Position numbers and translations under genes: made by a program. The notes beneath the pieces were generated by a model. It made no database searches. It saw only the letters and a program-made list of their open reading frames with translations, and was not told the DNA's origin. Of a stretch of 64,000 nt of DNA, positions 11,772 through 21,863 are shown piece by piece; positions within the stretch are counted from its first letter, which is position 1; each line of letters opens with the position of its first letter. The stretch covers positions 1,550,001 to 1,614,000 of the forward strand of contig JAEQBH010000647.1 in the NCBI GenBank assembly GCA_016808115.1, read 5' to 3'. The stretch is from Tetrastigma voinierianum (taxonomy: Eukaryota > Streptophyta > Magnoliopsida > Vitales > Vitaceae).

Positions 11772-13012
11772 AGACGGAAGGTGACTAAGTATTGGCTTGG
11801 CAAAGGACCTGTTGAAGATTCCTCTTCAATTGATACCCATGTTCTCAAACTGATTCAACAAGGAGTTGCTCTGAACACAACTGGTAGCATCTACAGAGCC
11901 GCTTTAGGATCTAAAATCGAGTTCTCTGGCAGTCCCACAGAAAAGGCAATACTTTCTTGGGCTGTTCTGGAACTTGATATGGATATGGAGGCAATAAAGC
12001 AGTATTATGCCATTCTTCATGTTGAAGCCTTCAATTCAGAAAAGAAAAGAAGCGGAGTTTTAATGAGGAAGAACCGAAGAAGGCTGACAACACAATACAT
12101 GTCCACTGGAAGGGAGCAGTAGAAATGATTTTAGCAATGTGTTCAAGCTACTATGATTGCTTCTGGAAGCATAAAGAATCTTGATGATAGGGAAAGAATG
12201 ACATTTGAGCATATAATTCAAGGTATGGCCGCCAGCAGCCTCCGTTGCATTGCTTTTGCACATATACAGATTCCAGAGGAAGAGCAGGAAATCAGCGAAG
12301 GCATGCAAAAGCTAAAAGAAGACAGCTTGACCCTCATAGGGCTTGTGGGGATAAAGGATCCATGTAGACAGGGGGTGAGAAAAGCTGTGGAGGATTGCCA
12401 ATACGCTGGAGTGAATGTCAGAATGATCACTGGTGATAATGTTTTCACTGCAAGAGCCATAGCCACTGAATGTGAAATACTGAGACCTAATCAAGACATG
12501 AACGGTGAAGCTGTTGTTGAAGGTGAAGTATTCAGGAACTACACCCCAGAGGAGAGAATGGAGAAAGTTGGCAAAATTCGTGTGATGGCTAGATCCTCCC
12601 CCTTTGATAAACTTCTTATGGTACAGTGCTTGAAACAGAAAGGCCATGTGGTTGCAGTCACAGGGGATGGCACAAATGATGCACCAGCATTAAAAGAAGC
12701 AGACATAGGACTTTCTAGGGGGATTCAGGGCACAAAAGTGGCGAAGGAGAGCTCAGACATCATCATCTTGTATGATAACTTTGCTTCAGTGGTAACTGTT
12801 TTGAAATGGGGAAGATGTGTTTATAATAACATCCAAAAATTCATCCAGTTTCAACTGACTTTGAATGTTGCAGCCCTTGTGATCAATTTTGTTGTAGCAG
12901 TTTCAGCTAGTGAGGTCCCATTGACAACAGTTCAGCTATTATGGGTGAACTTGATCATGGACACATTAGGTGCTCTGGCTCTGGCAACAGAGCAACCCAC
13001 CGAGGAGCTTAT
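11772..13012 (+). pseudogene. Ca2+-ATPase pseudogene, segment 2 (N and P domains to TM6)
   Basis: It resumes with the residues after the phosphorylation loop (KYWLGKGPVED) and runs through the nucleotide-binding domain (FSGSPTEKAILSWAV), then KDPCRQGVRKAV, MITGDNVFTARAIATEC, the hinge GDGTNDAPALKEADIGLS, and membrane segments near 12780-13000 ending GALALATEQPTEEL. Losing and regaining one base near 12080 and 12157 breaks the frame for about 75 bp. In the hinge region LSRGIQGTKVAKESSDI has an R where other members usually carry a small or hydrophobic residue; that comparison is from memory. Confidence 0.9.
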
Positions 13013-16000
13013 TGTCATAGACTTATTGCGTAAAGGCCCGTGACCAGAACAAGACCTTATTGGTGAAGATCAAGCATGCCGACAGGGTTTGAGCTTACGG
13101 CTGCGGAGTGCTCCGTATGTGCGTGCAAGTGATCGAGGTGAAGCTTCAAGTTCGCATGCCGACCCTAAGTAGCCTGGGAGCTTGTCGCTAGTCTCGGACC
13201 TGACTATGAAGAAGGGTGTTAGCCTACCCTGCACAAACTGGTTGGGAGCTAGAGCCGCTCTCCTAATGAGCCCAAGGTAGGGCGAAACCAATCAGCATAG
13301 AGGCATGAAGTGTGGCTTGCAGGTCGGGTCCCGGGAAAGCGTCTGTCTATGGAGATCGCCACACGGGCCACATTGTCAAGTGAACGAGCAGGCCCGTGAT
13401 AAGTGGCACGCAGCTGACGTGTCCTTCACGCATGGTGCTGTCTTCCGTCGATCTTGGTGGCCGAAGTCTGATTTTTCCCTAAGCCTGACACAAGACCGAT
13501 GAAGTCGTGGTGCTCGAAGCTGCAATGAGGACCCATGTAGGGATGGGCGTTCCTCTATATCTGTGACACCCCTATCCCAGCCCCGCTGACACCACAACCC
13601 GCGAAAATCTAGATGTCTCGTATCGCGAGACCCATACCTGAGTAAAAATGGCCTCTTGGGCCTATAAACCAATACTCATCAAAACATATACCCAACTATA
13701 TTCCAATAGTCCAAGAGTTATTTCATTACTATTAATACAAATACATATTAAAATCTACAATTCTAATACATATTATCCAAAAACATCAGTGCCACAACCC
13801 TAGCTTTCTTCAAAATCGACCTCTAAGATGAGTCGCCTTTCGAACGCTCCCGTACCGAAATAATATTCCTCGACAGGTGAGCTATCGCCCACAAGGAATC
13901 ACCCTAAATAGGTTACTCCCCACCTGCTGCATATGCACGCTCCAATTTAAACACACACTCAAGTAAATACGATCCTATCACTAACGCCCACGCTCCCATG
14001 TCTCGAGTCATCACCGACTCCCTCACACTTGTCTAAGCCATGTAATGGTAAAATATCATTTTCAAAACAAAACGTGTTATTCTTGAAACATAGTCACCAA
14101 GTGCTCAGAAAATATGGGACTATTCTTCGAGGCGAATTGGTTGGTGAGCTCCGAAACAAGCCATGGTCCTTATCCGAAATGATCCACGCCACCCTAACCC
14201 AATTCTCCGGAAAATCATCCTCGCGGAAATTCCTTTCGCAACCATGTTCGCTTTTCGTAAAATTCATGTCATGCACTAACACCTAATTCTGCAAGGCCCA
14301 CAAGATAATTTAAAACGCATTAAGGCCATTTCCAAAACCATTTATACAATATATCAACATATATCAATATGCAACATTCTCAAATTTGCACTCACAACAC
14401 ACGCCATTCAATAAATGTATCAACCATCACCCAAATTTGCTCACTTGAGCAATTTACAATATCATTCCACGACTCCACATACACACAATTATATTCCATA
14501 TAATTACGCCCCATGCTAACACATTAAAATCCGCGTAATAACCTATCTATTTCTTTGATCCACCAACTCAAGTCATTCTAATTTCTCAATCCATTACACA
14601 AATATTAGCTCGCGTGGGCTAATTAACGAACACGAGCAATTCAATTTGAATCACTCACCCAAACACATTCTCTCACAAAAATATTTTGAGAACACTATTC
14701 ATGCACTATTCACATGTCACTATTCATGTGAATAGTAAACCCTCGGGTTACTGTTCACGACTAATCACCTGACATCGGTTTCTCTTTATGAACCCGAAAT
14801 CCATGGCCATTTCCAGCTTCATACACACAAAACACAATTTATTTTATAAATTATGAAACAAACACCCTGGGTCACTTTCTATATGGGGCCACGGACCGTC
14901 CAAATGAGCTCCAAAATTCTCCAAAATCTCCATCCATCTTGGCCCCAAGTATTTGGGACTCCATCAAACGGCCGCTCAAGGCCTCAAACCAACCGAAGAT
15001 TACAAAACACTTAAATAAAGTGTAACTTTTCAAGCAGATAAAACCCTTTATCTCACTCAGGAAATTTTATCAAACTCTAACTTTTTAAGGCCCACATCGT
15101 AACTCTCATCACAGATCAACTTTGCTCTTCAACTCATGAAACCTCGCGATCCAATTTTCTATAAATATATAGTGAAACGAAAAAGAAATAAAAATTAAAA
15201 TCTCTCTCAACGCCCTCTCTCCACCCTCTACGCTCTTCGTTCGTATGACCCTTTTTATTCATTTTTTTTCCATTTTATTATTATTATAATATTATATTAT
15301 TATTTACACATAACTTAGTATTGCTTCATTCGGGACCGTTTCTTTCCTAAAATTTTTATTTCTTTCAGCCCAATTATTTTAAATGAACTTTAACTCAAAC
15401 CTATTTTAACTTCCGAGATTTTCGCCAAAATCTCGTCCCCGGGGTCATTGACGCGATCACCAAAAAATCGTGAAATATTCCGCTTTATCTCGTAATTAGG
15501 ACGAACTTTTCTCTGAGTCACTAGATTTCGCGAGACAAATTTAACGGCGTTAACTGCTTGGCCATCCGGGATCTGTAATTTTCTGTGCCTCCCTTAAACC
15601 CTTACAGAATTTATTATTTTTATTATCATTTTCCCATTTTTGAAAATTTTTAATTTTCCCGGGTTTTACAATATCGCACAAGGTGCTGGTTGCTGTCTAG
15701 TAGTGCGTAACGGGTGCTCATTTCTACTAGGGTGGAAGTCTAGCAGCAAGGTGTCGCGTGAAGTGACAATGTGTTCCTTCAGAACATTCGAAATATACCC
15801 TAAACAAGCTTTCAACACAAGCAGTGATTTTCAGAGCATAAATCGAATTCTTCATAATTTAAATGCGAAACATAGAAATTTAGAAACCCGGAAATTGTAC
15901 AAAGACTTCAAGACTTAATCGCAGAGTTTGTCATTGGTCTCGACCGACTACGGCACATACTTACCCTGACAAATCCTATCGAATGGTACCACTCTCCTCA

Positions 16001-16133
16001 CGAGCCCCAAGACAGTACGAAACCAATCAAAGATGTAGTGCACGGTTACGCACTGATTGGCACGCGGCCTCAAGAAGTGTCTACGCGAGACCGCAGTGAT
16101 ACGCGCCACGCATGAACGAGTAGGCCCGTGACA
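13013..16133. mobile_element. TRIM-like element nested in the Ca2+-ATPase pseudogene
   Basis: The insertion has TGTCA...TGACA termini and a 4-bp duplication TTAT (13009-13012 and 16134-16137); deleting it restores the pump reading at ...EEL-MEKPPVG. Without the solo LTR inside it the element is about 1.0 kb. Its ends resemble each other: 13013-13400 and about 15694-16133 share GAAACCAATCA, TGAACGAG(C/T)AGGCCCGTGA and intervening blocks. This suggests two diverged LTRs of roughly 0.4 kb around a short internal part with no coding capacity. Orientation cannot be fixed. Confidence 0.55.
13562..15670 (-). mobile_element. Gypsy solo LTR, perfect ATATC duplication
   Basis: 2,109 bp bounded by TGTGACACCCC on the left and CCCGGGTTTTACA on the right. 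Both flanks are ATATC (13557-13561 and 15671-15675). Read on the minus strand it starts TGTAAAACCCGGG, like the LTRs at 43195 and 52391, and an internal block (about 14030-14290) is similar to 44160-44310. It is a Tekay/Del-like LTR left after LTR-LTR recombination, since no internal coding region remains. Confidence 0.9.
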
Positions 16134-16590
16134 TTATGGAGAAACCACCTGTGGGCCAGACGGAGCCGCTTATCTCCAACATTGTGGAGGAATCTCTTAG
16201 CCCAAGCTTTATATCAGAGTCATCCTCTTGACCCTACAGTTCAAAGGAGAATCATTATTTGGGGTGAGTGAGAAGGTAAATGATACCTTGATATTCAATA
16301 CTTTTGTGCTTTGTCAAGTCTTCAATGAATTCATTGCGAGGAAGCTCGAGAAGAAGAACGTGTTAAAGGGGTTTCACAAAAACAAGCTGTTTTTGGGGAT
16401 AATTGGGATAACCATTATCCTTTAGGTGGTTATGGTGGAGTTTTTGAAGAAATTTGCAAATACAGAGAGGTTGAATTGGGGAAAATGGGGTGCATGCATT
16501 GAAATTGCAGCAGCATCTTGGCCAATTGGTTGGGTTGTGAAGAGTATACCCGTTTCAAAGAAACCATTCTTAAGCTATCTGAAGTGGTAG
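16134..16590 (+). pseudogene. Ca2+-ATPase pseudogene, segment 3 (TM7 to C-terminus)
   Basis: It encodes the C-terminal membrane half: EKPPVGQTEPLISNI, then after two 2-bp losses LTLQFKGESLFGVSEK, FNTFVLCQVFNEF, the positively charged KLEKKNVLKGFHKNKLFLG, then WGKWGACIEIAAASWPIGW and a terminal YLKW before TAG at 16588-16590. An earlier TAG at 16423-16425 stands where a glutamine (CAG) is expected. Confidence 0.9.
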
Positions 16591-18303
16591 GAACATCTGT
16601 ACAGACAGACATAGATTATTTTTTATACTCATACTTCCATCTACGTTATTCATTTATTTGATTTATTTTTCATCCCCTGTAGATTTGTAATTGATGTACG
16701 GTTGAACTTACGAAATTTATACGATTTGTTTTTTAAATCATAAGTCATTTTATGGAGTTTTTTGTGTTCTCTAAATTGAAACCATGTGATTATGTAAACA
16801 TGGTTTATTCTTGTTTCTTCTTGTTGGTCTCAAGTCAGGAGAGGGATGACAGCATATATGTAATAATCAAGCATCAACAGAATAAAGAAAGAATAAAATC
16901 AGTCACAAGTTTAGATGTAACAATCAAGCATTGAGCAGGAAATAAAAACAAAATCTCTAAAAAAACACATGGGTATACTTTTATCTCTAGCATGATATCC
17001 TAATTCATGGAAGCATTCAAGATCCTTATGCAGTTTTCCACCCAAAAAAAAAATCTACAGATAAAATATCCTACTTTTGAGTTTCTTCTGCATTATTCAA
17101 TCAAGAAAGGAAGGAGAAGTCTGCAAAATATGAACTTGTAATTGTAACAAACATGTAGTATGCATAAAGAATAATAATAAAGAAAGAAATTTCCCAAGGA
17201 AGGATATTAAGAATTTAAGATCCTATTTGGATTCTTTTCAACATTCACAAAACCAAATGGAGTGGTAAGAATTCAGGAAATTAAGAAAAGTAAGTAGGCT
17301 TCTGATCCTATAGCTAATCACTAGGGAATCAACCTGGGATTAACAGAGGAGAAACCTCCTTGTCTGCCAAGACGTCTCAATTCTTCTGATGGTTCATGGG
17401 AATTAAGAAAGGTAAAACCAATATCAAGAGCAACCATCTCATACGGTGCCTGCATTGGTGACTATTCGTTGTCACCATTACTATTTCTATATTAGTTCCA
17501 AAAATTAAAATATCATCCACATACAAGATAAAAGCTTGTTACAATCTTCTAGCTAGGTTCATATTTTATTTATAATACTCACTGATTTCTGATCTTAATC
17601 CCATAGTCCAAGATGATCTATCAATTTTTTATTTTTTTGATAAGTAATATGATCTATCAATATTTTCATGCTATTGTTAATTAAGTAGCATCTGCAGGAA
17701 AAAACTTCTTTACCGATTCCCTCTCTCCTTCCGTAGCATCACCAACCACATCCTTGTTTCTAAATTCCTGCTAGAGCCTGAAAGTGAGTAGATTTAACCA
17801 TTCAGATCATACGAGAGAATTAGGTAGGCCATTTTCCAAAGAAGAGAATTCGGTAGACATAAATTTTTGAAAATCACCCTACCTACAAGACAAGAGTAAT
17901 GAGGCGTCTGAGTACTGGGGCTGGTTTAAAAATAAGAGCTCCAGAAAAGCTTTCAAACCAGCCCATCGATCAAACTCTTGGCATGAATCATATCATTCTT
18001 ATGCAGACAATGAGGAAAATAAGAAGACAAGCGCAAGGGATAAATACATATTAACACTGAATGTGCTTCAATATAGAAGATTTTAGGCAGTTCCCTTGTT
18101 TGACATTCATATATGTAATGTAATGTATTTCAAACAAGCACTACCGTTTCCAGAATACAAGCCATACACAGCAACATATCGGAAGCTAACTGCAACTCCT
18201 TGTGCATAGATCAATAATATTCTCAGCAGTTCAAATGATTTAGGTTCGAAACAAACGTCATGAAGACATGAGCTTAATAAACCTCCAGCCAACTACAACG
18301 ACC
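16591..18303. other. Intergenic: flanks of the ATPase pseudogene and YLS8-like gene
   Basis: No intact gene. The left part is AT-rich 3' flank of the pump pseudogene. The right part, from about 18080, is probably the 3' untranslated region of the minus-strand YLS8-like gene that ends at 18304. Confidence 0.5.
17465..17545 (-). pseudogene. Trace of a copia reverse transcriptase
   Basis: The minus strand reads AFILYVDDILIFGTNIEIV, which contains the YVDD RT catalytic motif in a copia-like context. Flanking sequence could not be followed, so this is only a short relic. Confidence 0.4.
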
Positions 18304-21300
18304 TTAGTATCGGTACTTGGTGGAGTAGTCTTTGGGTGCAATGACCAGACCACGACCCTTTCTGGCCCCACGGTAAACTGTCTCAACAATGTCAATGAAC
18401 TCTTGCTTGTCCTTAAGGGCCCAGTTAATCTTGTTGTTGTTTCCAGTGCCAAGATCAATCATAATGTGCTTGTTCCTGAAGAAGAACATGACTGTGGATG
18501 GGTCATAAAGCTCGTACATCGTGTTGAAATCAGGCACCTCAGTGATGTCCACCAGGTATATTACAGCAAAGTTCTTTATCGTCTCAGCAACTGAAGCCAG
18601 AACTTCATCCATCTGAATTCCCAAACAAGATAGATAACTTGTCAGCACAAGAACTAACAAAAGTTCAAACAGTCTGCTTCCATATTAAGAGCAGAGAAAA
18701 TTCAACAGTCATTGATTATCTATATAACCAAAACATAGATGAACAATAGTGACTAGGCAAAGTTCTGTTTGGTTTAAAAAGGCAAAGCTGTGATGAAACC
18801 TAGAAAGTTCCAGTTGAACTTAATAATTTGTAAAAGCCCAAGAAAATAATGCATGCCTTTTACCAATCTTATTGCAAGGATAGAGATCATTTGGCTGGAT
18901 TTAACTATCACTAAGCTCATTTTGCATGAACTCGCGAGTTCAAGCATCCACAAGAACAAAGTCCATCCTAAGGAGAGAGAGGTTCTAAATCACATAGACC
19001 AGGTATTGAGTTGTCTTTGAAACGTGTTATGTGGATGAATTGGCCTATCGCACCCACTGTCTGCTTGGGACTAGATCAAGCTTATATCATGACTTGGATA
19101 AAAGAATTAGTTGAACTTAATATTTAGTTCTAATGAAGTTCTGTATCCCTTCCTATTTTTGGCTGATAACTTTGACCACCGAGTTAGATACTCTTCAAGT
19201 AATTCCAACTTTCCATACAGCTCCTTAAAGGCCTATTGCAACATATTCATGAAAAGTAAATCCGCTTCCCTTGAAAATTCTTAGAAACGAGGATTTTGTT
19301 ATGACCCCTTCTGAGTCCCACATCGCTAAGTTTCGACTTGGCCTTGTGGGTTTATAACCACTTGGGCTTCCTCCCCTTGATAGCTAGCTTTTAAGGGTGA
19401 GTTCTACCTAAGCTATTACAACCACTTGGATAGAACTCACCCTTAAAAGCTAGTTGTCAAGGGGAGGGAGCCCAAGTGGTTATAAACCCACAAGGCCAAG
19501 CTGTAACTTAGCGATGTGGTACTCAGAATGGGTCATAACAATCCATCCCACTTTCAAAACTAATGTCCATGGCAACTGGTGACTTTGCGAACCCCACAGG
19601 TAGCAGCCCTCTCACAATTCCGGGACGAGGGCTGTCCCCAAGGAATGAATCGCTATGATACCACTGTTACAACCACTTGGGTAGAACTCACCCTTAGAAG
19701 CTAGTTGTTAAGGGGAGGGAACCCAAGTGGTTATAAACCCATGAAGCCAAGCCGTAACTTAGCGATGTGGGACTCATAATGGGTCATAACAATCCATCCC
19801 TCTTTTTGAACCGTCCATGGCGGCTGGTAACTTCACGGACTCCACAAGTAGCGGCCCTCCCACAACTCCATGGTGACTTCGTGGACTCCACAAGTAGCAA
19901 CCCTCCCACAATTCCGGGACGAGGGCCATCCCCAAGGAATGAACTGCTCGGATACCACTGTTACAACCACTTGGGTAGAACTCACCCTTAAAAGCTAGCT
20001 GTCAAGGGAAGGGAGCCCAAGTCGTTATACGATGTGGGACTCATAATGGGTAATAACAGATTCTAGTGATCATTCTCTCGTGTCTGATTTCACAAATCAA
20101 CTAACTACCTATGCCTCTTTTGAAATGGCTAAGGCACACAAAGAAAGGAAGGAAACACCCAAAGGTGCATCCCAATGGCATTTATCCTTCCAAAACTTTA
20201 ACCTTTCTCCCATTTCCCACCATAAAGGAAGATCCATTAAAGAAGGTATTCCAATCCTTGGTGACAAATTTCCAAAGCTGATCCCATACTCATCTTTGAC
20301 GTTACAAAACAGCCAACCTCCCTTTTCCTCCTATATTTGTCATTAATGACTTAATTCCAAAATGATCCTCTTTTAGTAGTATATCATTGATTCCATTTGA
20401 ACAAAAGCACTTTATTCAACATAGAAAGACATCTACTGCCATTACTCTTCTTGAGAGCCTTCCACAGAACCTCTCTTCCACCCCATCCTAAGCTGCCATT
20501 GCTCTGAAAGGAGCGCCTAGAGATGAAAACTTTCCTTCCTTTCACCCCTAACTTCAAGACTAACTCCACAACATGCTCTACCTAGACAACAAGAATCAGT
20601 TCACCCTTATCCAATTTAATTTTGAGGCTCCATAATGTTTCAAACCACCAAAGTAACTATCCTCAATGAATCATTTGATCTTGAGAAGCCTCACAAAAGA
20701 CAAGATTATCATCTACTAACAACAAGTAGAACACCTCCATCCCCTCACCCTAACTCCTATACGTTAACCACTTGCTATAGCTCTCTTGAGAAGACAACAA
20801 AAGGCCTCCATTTCAACAACAAATAAATAGGGAGGCAATCGATCCCCTAGCCCCAAGGAGTGGAAGCCTTCAAAGAAACCAATTAAAGCATCAATAACAA
20901 TTAGAGAAAACCTTGTAGAAGATACACACCATTTAATCAATCTTCTAAGAACAAATCGTCAAACTTTTCTACATCCTATCCCTCTAAAACATTAAAGTTT
21001 GGATCATTAATGCCTCCACTATTTTAGATTAAACAACAGTATACGATACGACTTGTGCCACGTTTTCTTTATCTTATTCTCCTCAAAGAGCCATGCCTTA
21101 TTAATTTTAATCTTAATCCCTTCATTCATGAGCATTAGCCCTTTACAGAAGAACTTACTTTGTTTTTCCCTCATTCTTAGGGCAACATCTTCCTAGATTT
21201 CAACTTCCATGGGATTTTTCAAAAAGAGCCCACTTACTCTATTCTTCTTTAGTTGTCCTTCTCGCCTCATTCTTCTTGCAAGCAACCCACCCTCCCTCTC

Positions 21301-21819
21301 CTTCAAATTCCAAAATCCTATCCCATTGAAGGTCATTCCCTTCCACACTGATACATTATCAAGAACCTCTTTATTCCATTTTTTTTTTTAATTAGACTGT
21401 TTATTCCAAATTTTCAAATCAGATTTCAACATCTTCGATTTTGCAGCCAGGGTGAAGCTATAAGGATCTCCAAAGTTGTAATCTGTCTACCCCCTTGATA
21501 AGGATCCTCAAATCCTAAGTTTAGTCACATATTTTTGTTTCCAGTGATTGGAGTTTCTGAGCCAGTCGAGTTCTATAGGCAATCAGGCTATTTCACTATT
21601 AATAGAATGAAAAGATCATTATATATAGCAGAATTCTTCCTTCATCTATCAATTATAATTGATAAATGAAGACCATTATAATTGATAGATGAAGAAGGAG
21701 GATTATATATATATATAATGGTCTTTTCATTCTATTAGTAGTGAAATAATGATTATATAAGAACTCGGCCATTACAACTAAGAAATTACTCAATCCCCTT
21801 TAGATTGAAAAATATGTGA

Positions 21820-21863
<44 letters not shown>

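Larger units (their letters stand above)
8672..16590 (+). pseudogene. Plant type-IIB autoinhibited Ca2+-ATPase (ACA12/13-like) pseudogene, three pieces
   Basis: Three colinear segments (8672-9559, 11772-13012, 16134-16590) together cover a plant ACA-type calcium pump from the first membrane hairpin to the C-terminus. Intact family members use ATP to export cytosolic Ca2+. Seen here are the actuator TGES motif (MTGESDHVEV), the membrane-4 motif PEGLPLAVTLTLAYSMKRMM, and the hinge GDGTNDAPALKEADIGLS. It cannot work. The N-terminal part is absent, a TGA interrupts the first segment at 8908-8910, and an insertion lies exactly where the phosphorylated DKTGT motif should be. There are frameshifts near 11770, 12080 and 12157, a TRIM-like insertion at 13013, two 2-bp losses near 16190 and 16213, and an in-frame TAG at 16423-16425. 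No introns are apparent between the pieces other than the insertions, consistent with intron-poor ACA12/13-type genes. Confidence 0.9.

Noticed and set aside
18268..18594. 108-codon plus-strand open frame
   Set aside because: It lies antisense to the highly conserved second exon of the YLS8-like gene; its openness is a by-product of that coding sequence.
19297..20058. Possible Cassandra TRIM (5S rRNA-bearing LTR)
   Set aside because: The LTRs contain no 5S promoter-like boxes; only the TRIM layout and primer site are shared.
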